Source: an uncultured Bacteroides sp. (GTDB lineage Bacteria > Bacteroidota > Bacteroidia > Bacteroidales > Bacteroidaceae). From it: 14,172 nt of DNA. Under the pieces are notes generated by a model. That model saw only the letters and a list, made by a program, of their open reading frames with translations. It was not told the origin of the DNA and did not search any database. The DNA lies in NCBI GenBank assembly GCA_902472795.1, contig CABROZ010000056.1:1-14172 (forward strand), given 5' to 3'. Each line of letters begins with the position of its first letter. The stretch's first letter is position 1. This document shows, one piece after another, positions 1-6,987 of this stretch. The position numbers and the translations under genes were made by a program.

Positions 1-134
1 GCCTTTATCCTGATGGAAGAAAAATCGTCCACCTTCCGCACTTCGTTCACCCGTTCATCTTGTGCCAACGCACCTATTGCTCCGGCAAAAGCCAAGAGCA
101 ATGCAATCATTACACCTATAATATTTGTTTTCAT
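1..134 (-). CDS. Secreted protein, probable head-GIN domain (DUF2807), 5' part only
   Basis: Only the first 44 codons are in the window; the gene runs off the left edge. The visible part opens with a classical signal peptide: MKTN, a hydrophobic stretch over about residues 5-23, and a likely signal peptidase I cut at ALA-Q (24/25). The mature start reads RVNEVRKVDDFSSIRIK. The pattern R-x-V-x-x-F-x-x-I at the mature N terminus is typical of Bacteroidetes proteins with a putative autotransporter adhesin head-GIN domain, so the product is probably an exported beta-solenoid protein of unknown role. It follows the ATPase gene by only 27 bp on the same strand, so it is probably co-transcribed with it. 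Signal peptide and gene start are well supported; the family call rests on a short segment and is tentative. Confidence 0.6.
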   Translation of the reverse strand, partial: MKTNIIGVMIALLLAFAGAIGALAQDERVNEVRKVDDFSSIRIK

Positions 135-161
135 TTCACTGTTCCGATTGATAATTTAAAT

Positions 162-833
162 TTATCCTATCTGACGTCCGTCGAAGAAGCGGATGGTACG
201 GGTAGTCTGTTTAGCCTGGCTTTCGTTGTGTGTTACCATTACAATGGTACGCCCGTCTTCCTTGTTCAGCTGGTGCAACAAATCCATAACCTCGGCACCC
301 ATCTTGGAATCCAGATTACCGGTAGGCTCGTCGGCGAGGATAATCTCCGGATTTCCGATGATGGCACGCGCTATGGCTACACGCTGGCACTGACCGCCGG
401 AAAGCTGTGTAGGCATGTGGCGCATACGGTGGCTAAGTCCAACCTTTTCCAACACTTCTTCGGCCAGGCGACGGCGCTCCTTGGCAGAGACCTTGCGATA
501 TAGTAACGGCAATTCTACATTGTCTATCACATTCAGCGAATTGATCAGATGGAACGACTGGAACACAAAGCCCAGATTCTTGTTGCGGAAAGCAGCCAGT
601 TCTTTGTCCTTCATTCCCTCGACACGCGTACCGGCTATTTCGATGGTACCGCTGGTAGGAGTGTCAAGCAAGCCCATAATGTTAAGCAAAGTGGACTTTC
701 CACATCCGGAAGGTCCCATAATACTCAGGAATTCGCCTTGTTCTACTTCGAGGTTCACGTTCTCCAATGCTTGAGTTTCAATCTCGTCTGTACGGTAAAT
801 CTTGTTGATACCGGTCAATTTAATCATGTCCAT
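162..833 (-). CDS. ABC transporter ATP-binding protein, LolD/MacB type
   Basis: A 223-residue nucleotide-binding subunit that would power the FtsX-type permeases encoded upstream. All NBD motifs are visible: Walker A GPSGCGKST (40-48), Q-loop glutamine Q92, signature LSGGQCQR (144-151), Walker B IILADEP (164-170), D-loop NLDS (173-176) and H-loop H202. The length fits stand-alone LolD-like ATPases of MacB, LolCDE and FtsE type systems. An in-frame ATG at 887 would add an AT-rich, unconserved tail of 18 residues. The starts at 833 (MDMIKL) or 827 (MIKL) fit the family better, and 833 is used here. The sixth signature position is Cys where Gln is more usual, which should be tolerated. The gene lies 330 bp after the last permease, behind its own putative sigma-54 promoter and a large hairpin, so its dose could be set separately from the permeases. 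Confidence 0.95.
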   Translation of the reverse strand: MDMIKLTGINKIYRTDEIETQALENVNLEVEQGEFLSIMGPSGCGKSTLLNIMGLLDTPTSGTIEIAGTRVEGMKDKELAAFRNKNLGFVFQSFHLINSLNVIDNVELPLLYRKVSAKERRRLAEEVLEKVGLSHRMRHMPTQLSGGQCQRVAIARAIIGNPEIILADEPTGNLDSKMGAEVMDLLHQLNKEDGRTIVMVTHNESQAKQTTRTIRFFDGRQIG

Positions 834-872
834 AATTGTATGTTGTTTATAGTTATTATATTCTTTGTTTTG

Positions 873-1037
873 CACCTCAGAGTACACTGAGATCTCTGTT
901 TTACCACAGATTACTCAGATTAACACAGATGGCAAATTAAATCTGTGTAAATCTGTGTAATCTGTGGTGTCTCATTCACCATAGAGAGAACAAAGTTACA
1001 TTTTCTCCTCTGTGAAACTCTGTGTCCTCTGTGGTGA
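873..1037. repeat. Family A inverted-repeat cassette (CACAGAG words), copy 1
   Basis: A nested imperfect palindrome. The inner arms, 903-930 and 941-968, pair over 28 nt with two mismatches around a 10-nt loop (931-940). The outer right arm, 1008-1037, is made of CTCTGTG-type words; its partner at about 873-897 is degenerate. On the minus strand the word is CACAGAG. The right outer arm, extended to 1004-1037, is identical over 34 nt to 6947-6980 in the second copy. If transcription starts near 1034, as the promoter suggests, almost the whole element lies in the 5' leader of the ATPase mRNA and could fold there. Confidence 0.85.
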
Positions 1038-1043
1038 ACTTAA

Positions 1044-1060
1044 TTCAAAAGTCATGCCAA
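1044..1060 (-). promoter_or_regulatory. Candidate sigma-54 (-24/-12) promoter for the ATPase gene
   Basis: The minus strand reads TTGGCATGACTTTTGAA, against the sigma-54 consensus TTGGCACGNNNNTTGCA. The -24 GG (1058-1057) is intact. The -12 element reads GA instead of GC, which would weaken it. Transcription would start near 1034, about 200 nt before the ATPase start. Support comes from the second locus at 8345-8361, which has the same promoter-to-dyad geometry. Inferred from sequence only. Confidence 0.5.
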
Positions 1061-1104
1061 AAAGGCTTTTATCTGATTATCTGCACTTTACAAAAATCGT
1101 TCTG

Positions 1105-1142
1105 TGTCCGATAATGAACACTCTGTTCGATTTCAGCGAACA
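1105..1142. promoter_or_regulatory. Candidate activator sites (UAS) upstream of the ATPase promoter
   Basis: Two dyads are visible. TGTCCG-ATAA-TGAACA (1105-1120) has the same half-sites and 4-nt gap as the dyad at 8406-8421, allowing for one base. The second, TGTTCG-N7-CGAACA (1124-1142), is a perfect 6-bp inverted repeat with a wider gap. The centre of the first (1112.5) is 55 bp from the -24 GG. This fits an enhancer site for an NtrC-type sigma-54 activator. The whole block sits between the A1 stop codon (1164) and the promoter. Confidence 0.55.
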
Positions 1143-1163
1143 TCCGTACAGATAAGGACAACT

Positions 1164-2468
1164 TTATTCATCCCTCAGCGCTTCCGTCGGCGGAATGGTG
1201 CTGATACGTCGCGCAGGAATATAGATACCTACCAGTACCACGACCAGCAGGATGAAGTAGATGATGAGCGACACGATAGCGAAATGCAGCCCGAAGTGGT
1301 CCACCCAACAGGGCATGGTGCTCGTCATCCAGGCACTTCCCTTATTCAGTCCCTCGCTGAGCCCGTATTGCAGGTAGAGGAAGCAGCCTATCAGGGTAGC
1401 TACCGTCGTGAGTACCACACCTTCGCCCATCAACTGAAGCCGGATGCGGCGTGGCGTAGCACCGTAGGACAGCATGATGCCTACCTCCTCGCGCCGTGTA
1501 CGGGTCTGTAGCCAGAAGGTACCGACAACACCTAAACAGAGGTTGACAAGAAAGAACAGGGCTATACTCAGGTTGCGGCGATAAAGTGACGTCGCAGTAC
1601 CAAACTCACTGATCCGGTTGATGCTGTCGTACGACTGCAAGTCGCGTGCATAAAGGTTACCAACCCGCATCTGGCGAACCATCCAAGGACGGAACTCATG
1701 CAGGAAGCGGTCCATGCTGACACCCTCCTTCAAACGGATGACTACGTGCATATCGTTCACACTGGAAAGAATATCGGGATGCAATATCGGCTCGAAGGCG
1801 ACAGGAACAGGACGACAGTCGTTGGTGTACTTGAAAGTTCCTACCGCACCTACCACAACGGGCAAATAGACCGTATCCGTCTCGTTCGTCATCCAGCAAC
1901 GCAGATTCTTGTTGTAAACACGGGTATGAAACAAGGCTTCCTGTGCATACTCACTCAGTACAACATTCATCCCGCCATACGTATGATCCGACAATTCTTC
2001 GGGCGTCATGCTGCCCTGCACGGGTCGGAAGCCGAATGTTTCAAAGAAATGTGTATGGGGCAGAAATTCAACATACATAAGGTCAAGCCCCACCGTATCA
2101 CCTTCTGCCATCAGAGTGGAAGTACTACTTCCTTGCGAACCGGGATATGCGAAAGAAAGTACGGGAGTGGCCTGCTCTACATCGGGATGCTGGCGGGCAC
2201 GTTCCACGATATTCAGATACGCCTGCATCAGCGAAGCAGAGTCGGTAGCCTGAGCATCATAGCCCGGCGCCTGCGGTTGCAACATACCGACGGACACCAT
2301 GCAGAGGCGGTCGGCATCGTAGCCAAGCGGGAGGTGACGGTCGTAAGTCACCACAATAACAGGATCGAAGATAATCCACGAAAGAACAGCGACCAGTATC
2401 AGTTCGGCCAGCAGCCAGCCATTGCGGCGGCGACGGGTCCATAAGGTTTTTAAGATAAGGGTAAACAT
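1164..2468 (-). CDS. FtsX/MacB-like ABC transporter permease, type A, copy 1 (A1)
   Basis: A 434-residue inner membrane permease with MacB topology: a short cytoplasmic N terminus rich in Arg (TRRRRNGW), a first TM helix at about 19-41, a large periplasmic domain (about 42-295), and three C-terminal TM helices (about 300-322, 350-371, 393-415). The FtsX-domain coupling region REEVGIMLSYGATPRRIRLQ follows the second helix. The C terminus ARRISTIPPTEALRDE is the typical MacB/FtsX ending. It is clearly paralogous to the gene at 4057-5367: shared LW-x-x-RR-x-N-W start, DPI/V-x-V after TM1 and the same C-terminal motif. It is the last of four permeases and the closest to the ATPase. Such permeases move substrates from the periplasm outward or transmit force; the substrate cannot be read here. 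Confidence 0.9.
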   Translation of the reverse strand: MFTLILKTLWTRRRRNGWLLAELILVAVLSWIIFDPVIVVTYDRHLPLGYDADRLCMVSVGMLQPQAPGYDAQATDSASLMQAYLNIVERARQHPDVEQATPVLSFAYPGSQGSSTSTLMAEGDTVGLDLMYVEFLPHTHFFETFGFRPVQGSMTPEELSDHTYGGMNVVLSEYAQEALFHTRVYNKNLRCWMTNETDTVYLPVVVGAVGTFKYTNDCRPVPVAFEPILHPDILSSVNDMHVVIRLKEGVSMDRFLHEFRPWMVRQMRVGNLYARDLQSYDSINRISEFGTATSLYRRNLSIALFFLVNLCLGVVGTFWLQTRTRREEVGIMLSYGATPRRIRLQLMGEGVVLTTVATLIGCFLYLQYGLSEGLNKGSAWMTSTMPCWVDHFGLHFAIVSLIIYFILLVVVLVGIYIPARRISTIPPTEALRDE

Positions 2469-2488
2469 AAAAATGAAGAATTTATAGA

Positions 2489-2591
2489 AATGAAGAATGA
2501 AGAATGAGGAATGAAGAATTTATACGAATGAGGAATATCAATGTCAGCATCCGCATGGCAATTCTTCATTCTTAATTCTTCATTCTTCATT
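2489..2591. repeat. Family B inverted-repeat cassette (GAAGAAT heptamers), copy 1
   Basis: Left arm 2489-2520 and right arm 2560-2591 are each 32 nt and pair with two mismatches. The word is the heptamer GAAGAAT, repeated four times per arm, once as GAGGAAT. The loop (2521-2559), read on the transcribed minus strand, contains CCATGCGGA-N3-TGACATT, which recurs in the second copy at 11349-11367. The element starts 6 nt after the B1 stop codon and ends 20 nt before the A1 start codon. Confidence 0.9.
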
Positions 2592-2597
2592 AAATAA

Positions 2598-3911
2598 TTA
2601 TCTTTTCTCATACAGCGAATACACAATCGGTTTGCGAAGCGACATCCATGCCGGCAGAAGGGCCGACAGCAGGTTCAGTGCCAGGCAGAGCAGGAAAGCG
2701 ATGGCAAAGACGGCAGGAGCGAAAAGCATCTCGCCCGACACGTAGGCATCGACTCCTTGCGGCACAGCTTCGGACCACTGGTCGAGCAGCGTGAAAATCC
2801 ACTCACGCCCCAAGTAGACAACAATCCACGCCAGCACCAATCCCAACAGACCACCCGCCAGCGTCAGGAAGAAGTTTTCCCACATCACTTGCGAAAGCAG
2901 TATGTTGCGTCCTGCACCAAACGACTTACGAACTCCCATCTCGGGCAAGCGGCTCTCCATACGACTGGCAATAAGGCCGCTCAGGTTGAGGGCAGGCACC
3001 AATAGCAACACCAGTACCACGACGATCAGATAACCCGCCGTCTTCCAAGGATTGAAGCCTGCATCCGATGGATGACTTTGGAAAACACTGAGCCAGTGCG
3101 AAGTTGGCTGCTTCCACAACTCCAACTGCCACTGATCCTTGTACTGTAGGTTCACCCGCCTCGTCAAGTCTCTGATTTCTGCCCGCAAAGCATCAGCCTG
3201 TGCCTTGTCCTTCACAAGAAAAGTGACGGAATAAATGCCACTATACGGGAACTTGTCTGAATACGGTTTCTTATAATTTCCGAAAACCGAATAAGGCAAA
3301 TAGACCTGAGCATACGACTTCGAGGTGAGATAGCTGGCACCGCGTACAACGCCGCACACACGATAGTTGACATAATCCAACGAAAACGAACGTCCGACAA
3401 CATTTTGGGTCGTACCGAACAGACGACGCGCCAGGTCATCGGAGATCACAGCCGTATGGATGCCACTTGCCAAATCGGAATCGGTGAAAGGATTTCCTTC
3501 CAAAAAGCGGAATGAGTAGATGCGGAAAAAGGCTGGATCTGTAAGCTTTAAAGCCACTTTAAAGTCACCGCTCAAATCGGTAGGCTGTATGTAAAAGGAT
3601 TCATCCATGCCATAGTCCACAATGGCAGAAACTGCCTCTACGTTCTTTAACGGATACATCCACTCCTGCACAGCCTGAAACGACAGTCCAGCCTGAACGG
3701 TATATTCCTCCGAACGAAAACTGGCATGAGTCAGATACAACGTATTTTCCCGGTTCACCTCAGGATAGACAGGTGCAAGCTTCACATAGTAAACCACCGC
3801 CACAATCACCGTCATGGCGATAGCCAGCCCTGTGCCGGCAATGTAGAGCGTACTGAACAGGCGGTTCTGCCTGAACAATGCAAGGGCTTGTTTGAAATAG
3901 GTCTTTAGCAT
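2598..3911 (-). CDS. FtsX/MacB-like ABC transporter permease, type B, copy 1 (B1)
   Basis: A 437-residue permease of the second type in this locus. It opens with MLKTYFKQALALFRQNRLFS, then TM1 (about 21-43) and the motif KLAPVYPEVNRENTL. A MacB-type periplasmic domain follows (about 46-285), then three TM helices (about 292-313, 347-370, 392-420). The coupling segment SRMESRLPEMGVRKSFGA matches the FtsX domain. The C terminus (LRKPIVYSLYEKR) differs from the EALRxE ending of type A. It is paralogous to the gene at 5522-6826, which has the same start, the same VYPExNR motif and the same overall length. It lies upstream of A1 with a 129-bp spacer filled by a hairpin repeat, and probably forms a heterodimer with A1. 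The substrate is unknown. Confidence 0.9.
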   Translation of the reverse strand: MLKTYFKQALALFRQNRLFSTLYIAGTGLAIAMTVIVAVVYYVKLAPVYPEVNRENTLYLTHASFRSEEYTVQAGLSFQAVQEWMYPLKNVEAVSAIVDYGMDESFYIQPTDLSGDFKVALKLTDPAFFRIYSFRFLEGNPFTDSDLASGIHTAVISDDLARRLFGTTQNVVGRSFSLDYVNYRVCGVVRGASYLTSKSYAQVYLPYSVFGNYKKPYSDKFPYSGIYSVTFLVKDKAQADALRAEIRDLTRRVNLQYKDQWQLELWKQPTSHWLSVFQSHPSDAGFNPWKTAGYLIVVVLVLLLVPALNLSGLIASRMESRLPEMGVRKSFGAGRNILLSQVMWENFFLTLAGGLLGLVLAWIVVYLGREWIFTLLDQWSEAVPQGVDAYVSGEMLFAPAVFAIAFLLCLALNLLSALLPAWMSLRKPIVYSLYEKR

Positions 3912-3922
3912 GATAATTTATG

Positions 3923-4055
3923 GCCTCACCCCCAGCCCCTCTCCCAAGGAGAGGGGAGGAAAGATGTGACCGGTTATTTATTACACTATATATATTTCTA
4001 TTATTTCTATCATTCTTAATTTCCTTCTCCTTGGGAGAGGGGTTAGGGGTGAGGC
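3923..4055. repeat. Family C inverted-repeat cassette (CTCACCCC...CTCTCC words)
   Basis: Left arm 3923-3952 and right arm 4026-4055 are 30 nt each and pair with about two mismatches, both compatible with G-U wobble. The left arm also contains a small perfect hairpin: CCCCTCTCC (3936-3944), loop CAA, GGAGAGGGG (3948-3956). The centre (about 3962-4019) is AT-rich with no obvious order. The right arm ends 1 nt from the A2 stop codon (4057-4059), and the left arm lies 11 nt from the B1 start. It is GC-rich, unlike the neighbouring cassettes. Confidence 0.9.
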
Positions 4056-4056
4056 T

Positions 4057-5367
4057 CTATTCCTCCCTCAATGCCTCCACCGGCAACGCACGTGCCGCAC
4101 GGCGCACAGGAATATACGTTCCGACCAATGCTATCAACACCAGAACCAGGTAGCTGAGTGCCAGTACCACGGTGAAGTGGAAGCCGAAACGGTTTTGCCC
4201 GTAGGCGGGATTGGGCACGAACTTGTCATTCATCTCTACCGCGTACAGGCCGTTGGCGTGTGCATGATAGAACAGGAAGGGGATGACCAGCACGAAGGCT
4301 ATCGTCAGCAACAGCCAAGCTTCGATGAGAAACTGCCGCACGATGCATCCTTGCGAAGCCCCCATGCTACGCATCACCCCAATCTCGCCGCGACGGGCAT
4401 TACTGCGTATCCAAAAGGTGCCCACCATGCCCAGGAAAATGCAGAGCAGGGCGAAACCCGTCAGAGCGTATTGCAAACGAAGCTTGTTGGTGACACCGCT
4501 CTTCATGGCATAGGCCTCGCTCAGCTCCGAAAATTCCTTCAGACTGTCGAAGTAGAAGTTGCCGACGGAGAGCTGCGGCGCCACTTCCTGCTGGAAACGC
4601 TGCTTGAAGGCTGACACGTCCACACCCGGCTTCAGACGGATGACAAAATTGTACCACCACGGCATATACTGGCTTCCATACATTTCGCTGTACATGGTGA
4701 CAATGAGCGGATAAGGCTGCTCGTAGTCGCGATGCTTGAAGTCGCGGAATACGCCCGCTACCTCCAAAGCATCCTCGCCCTGGTAGACTTTCTTTCCTAC
4801 GGCATCGGTCGTACCAAACAGGCGCTGAGCCAGCCGTTCGGAGATGAATGCCTTGTCTTCCACCTGTTCAGGCACCTGGATGTCACCGCCTGTACGGGCA
4901 TCCTTCATGCCATAGGTATGAAGCATATTGCTGCCATCGGTTGCCACAAAGCAATAAGACTGGGCATGTACGAAACCTTCCCTTTTGTGCAAAGAGGCGG
5001 TATCGGCATAGATTTGCGTACCGCTCCACGAGCTGCTACAAGGGAAACTTCGATTACCGGAGATGGTCCAACACTCCACCTCGGGTTGCTCGCGTACGAT
5101 GCGGGCAAGGCGCGTGTAGGCCACCAGATTCATCGAGTCGGAAGCCATGTCGGGGTCGAAGTTGCCGTTCGTCTCGTCATACATGCCGATGTTCACCACA
5201 TAAAGCCCTTCGGGATTATAGCCCCGGTCGATAGCACGGTTGGCAGTCAATACATAGATAGGATCGATAACAGTCCAGAGGAAGAAACTGACGACCAGCA
5301 GTTCCAGAAATATCCAGGCGTTCTGACGACGCTGGTTCCATAATTGGTGTAAGATGGTTTGAAGCAT
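4057..5367 (-). CDS. FtsX/MacB-like ABC transporter permease, type A, copy 2 (A2)
   Basis: A 436-residue permease, paralogue of A1. It begins MLQTILHQLWNQRRQNAWIF and has TM1 at about 19-41, a DPIYVLTANR motif after it, a periplasmic domain to about residue 300, and three TM helices in the last 135 residues. The coupling segment RRGEIGVMRSMGASQGCIVR follows the second helix. It ends with the classical MacB-like VRRAARALPVEALREE. Periplasmic domains of A1 and A2 differ much more than their membrane parts, so the two copies may read different cargo or partners. It lies between B2 (upstream) and B1 (downstream), each separated by a repeat-filled spacer. Confidence 0.9.
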   Translation of the reverse strand: MLQTILHQLWNQRRQNAWIFLELLVVSFFLWTVIDPIYVLTANRAIDRGYNPEGLYVVNIGMYDETNGNFDPDMASDSMNLVAYTRLARIVREQPEVECWTISGNRSFPCSSSWSGTQIYADTASLHKREGFVHAQSYCFVATDGSNMLHTYGMKDARTGGDIQVPEQVEDKAFISERLAQRLFGTTDAVGKKVYQGEDALEVAGVFRDFKHRDYEQPYPLIVTMYSEMYGSQYMPWWYNFVIRLKPGVDVSAFKQRFQQEVAPQLSVGNFYFDSLKEFSELSEAYAMKSGVTNKLRLQYALTGFALLCIFLGMVGTFWIRSNARRGEIGVMRSMGASQGCIVRQFLIEAWLLLTIAFVLVIPFLFYHAHANGLYAVEMNDKFVPNPAYGQNRFGFHFTVVLALSYLVLVLIALVGTYIPVRRAARALPVEALREE

Positions 5368-5383
5368 AAGATTTCTTTTTTTG

Positions 5384-5512
5384 AGAAGTTAAAGAAGTTA
5401 GAGTAGTTATAGAAGTTAAGGCCGATAGTCTTGTAAGCTATTAACCATAGCATTAACTTTAACTTCTAACGAAGCATAGCGAAGTGATAACTTCTTAACT
5501 TCTCTAACTTCT
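5384..5512. repeat. Family D inverted-repeat cassette (GAAGTTAAA nonamers)
   Basis: The left side (5386-5420) is four near-copies of a 9-mer: GAAGTTAAA, GAAGTTAGA, GTAGTTATA, GAAGTTAAG. The right side (about 5454-5512) carries the inverted words; 5488-5512 pairs with 5384-5409 apart from one base of length difference and few mismatches. The middle holds GAAGCATAGCGAAG (5471-5484). The element starts 9 nt after the B2 stop (5522) and ends 16 nt before the A2 start (5367). Confidence 0.85.
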
Positions 5513-5521
5513 ACATTTTTA

Positions 5522-6826
5522 TTATCTTTTCGTATTCAACGATTCCATAATCGGATGCCGCATCGCCCCAAGCGCAGGTACAAGGGCCGACACCACATTG
5601 AGCACCACACACACGGCCAGCGCGCAGCCGAACACGGCGGGATTAAACAGCATCTCGGGGGTGAGCGAAGTGGAGAGCGAAGTGTCATATATATTCTGGT
5701 CGAACAGCGTCAGAATCCAGTCGCTGGCCGTCAACACAATCAGGTAGGAGAACAACAGGCCTGCCAGACCGCCCAGCAGTGTGAGCAACAGGTTCTCGCA
5801 GAGCACCTGCTCCAGCAGCCGACGGCGTGTAGCCCCGTAGGCCTTGCGGATGCCCAGCTCGGCAATGCGGCTGTCCATGCGCGAAGAAATCATGCCGCTC
5901 AGGTTCAAGGCAGGGATGAAGAGCAGGGCCAACAGGATGTAGAGGAAATCCTTGACAAGCTCCATCGTGTCGGGTGCCTTCTCCAGATCCTGGCGGAAAG
6001 TGCTGAGCCAGTAAGGATCGGGCTGGCCCATCAGGTCGTATTCATAATCCTTGTCCTGCTGGGTATAGCGCCGGAACACATCCTGCACCTCGCTGCGCAC
6101 GGTTTCGAAGTTCTCCGCATCGTCCACCAGCAGCGACACAAACACATTGCCCAGCAATCCTTGCCTGTCCAGCTCTTTGGAAATATACTGCGCATTGAGC
6201 AAGGGCAGCCACAGGTCGCCCGCCGTCTCGGGCGTGGCATTGGAAACATCCCGCACCACGCCACACACGCGGTAGTCGCGCCCGTTGAAACTGAAATGAC
6301 GCCCCGTCACTCCCTCGGTGGCGGCAAACAACCGCTTGGCCAGCGACTCACCGATGACAGCCACCTGCGCCTTTGCTTCCACATCTTCCTGCGCGAATGG
6401 CTGGCCGTCAACAAAACGGAAGGAAAAGACTTTCCAGAAAGCGCCGTTGGCAAAACGGGGAGTAGCTTTGAAGGGCTTTACGTCTGTGGCAGACACCTGA
6501 TAATCTCCCCAAAAATCAATCACACTGCCCGCCACCTGCTCCACATGAGGCAACCCCGGCAGCATCTGGTCCACCACATAGTAGGCCACGCCGCCGTAGA
6601 TGTTCCAGTTCTCGGGCTTTCCCTTCGGATAGCGTTTCAGGGGCTTCAACACCAGCGTGCGGTCGCGGTTATACTCGGGATAGACGGGGCCGAACTTGAC
6701 GTAGAAGATGATGAACAGCGTCATCACCAGCGCAATGGACAGACCCGTGCCCACCACGTAGATGCCTGTAAAGAGGCGGTTCTGCCGCATCAGGGTCCAG
6801 GCTTGTTTGAAATAATTCTTCAGCAT
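5522..6826 (-). CDS. FtsX/MacB-like ABC transporter permease, type B, copy 2 (B2)
   Basis: A 434-residue permease, paralogue of B1. The N terminus MLKNYFKQAWTLMRQNRLF, TM1 (about 21-43), and KFGPVYPEYNRDRTL correspond residue for residue with B1. A periplasmic domain of MacB type follows to about residue 285, then three TM helices. The FtsX coupling region IAELGIRKAYGATRRRL (about residue 325-341) is close to the MacB consensus. It ends MRHPIMESLNTKR, again like B1. It is the first permease after the adaptor gene, 161 bp away. Together with A2 it forms the second A/B pair; a single ATPase and a single adaptor appear to serve both pairs. Confidence 0.9.
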   Translation of the reverse strand: MLKNYFKQAWTLMRQNRLFTGIYVVGTGLSIALVMTLFIIFYVKFGPVYPEYNRDRTLVLKPLKRYPKGKPENWNIYGGVAYYVVDQMLPGLPHVEQVAGSVIDFWGDYQVSATDVKPFKATPRFANGAFWKVFSFRFVDGQPFAQEDVEAKAQVAVIGESLAKRLFAATEGVTGRHFSFNGRDYRVCGVVRDVSNATPETAGDLWLPLLNAQYISKELDRQGLLGNVFVSLLVDDAENFETVRSEVQDVFRRYTQQDKDYEYDLMGQPDPYWLSTFRQDLEKAPDTMELVKDFLYILLALLFIPALNLSGMISSRMDSRIAELGIRKAYGATRRRLLEQVLCENLLLTLLGGLAGLLFSYLIVLTASDWILTLFDQNIYDTSLSTSLTPEMLFNPAVFGCALAVCVVLNVVSALVPALGAMRHPIMESLNTKR

Positions 6827-6844
6827 AGCTATTTCTTGTTTGTT

Positions 6845-6980
6845 TCACCACAGAGGGCACAGAGTTTCACAGAGTTTTTATTTAATCCATCACAGATTAT
6901 ATTCTCTGTGATAATCTATATAATCCGTGGTGCATCATACAGATTATCTCCTCTGTGAAACTCTGTGTCCTCTGTGGTGA
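6845..6980. repeat. Family A inverted-repeat cassette (CACAGAG words), copy 2
   Basis: Outer arms 6845-6874 and 6951-6980 pair over 30 nt with one mismatch (G-U compatible). Inside is a second palindrome: 6888-6902 with 6918-6932, 15 nt with two mismatches. The nested layout matches copy 1 at 873-1037, and the right arm is identical to it over 34 nt (6947-6980 against 1004-1037). The element starts 7 nt after the adaptor stop codon (6988) and ends 18 nt before the B2 start (6826). Confidence 0.9.
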
Positions 6981-6987
6981 GCGTTTC

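Noticed and set aside
834..887. Upstream in-frame ATG that would extend the ATPase by 18 residues
   Set aside because: The added segment is AT-rich and polar, and homologous ATPases begin just before the conserved I-x-L-x-x-I-x-K-x-Y segment; 833 or 827 is the better start.
5555..6958. 467-codon plus-strand frame opposite permease B2
   Set aside because: Antisense shadow of a conserved permease gene, rich in His and Gln, with no recognisable domain.
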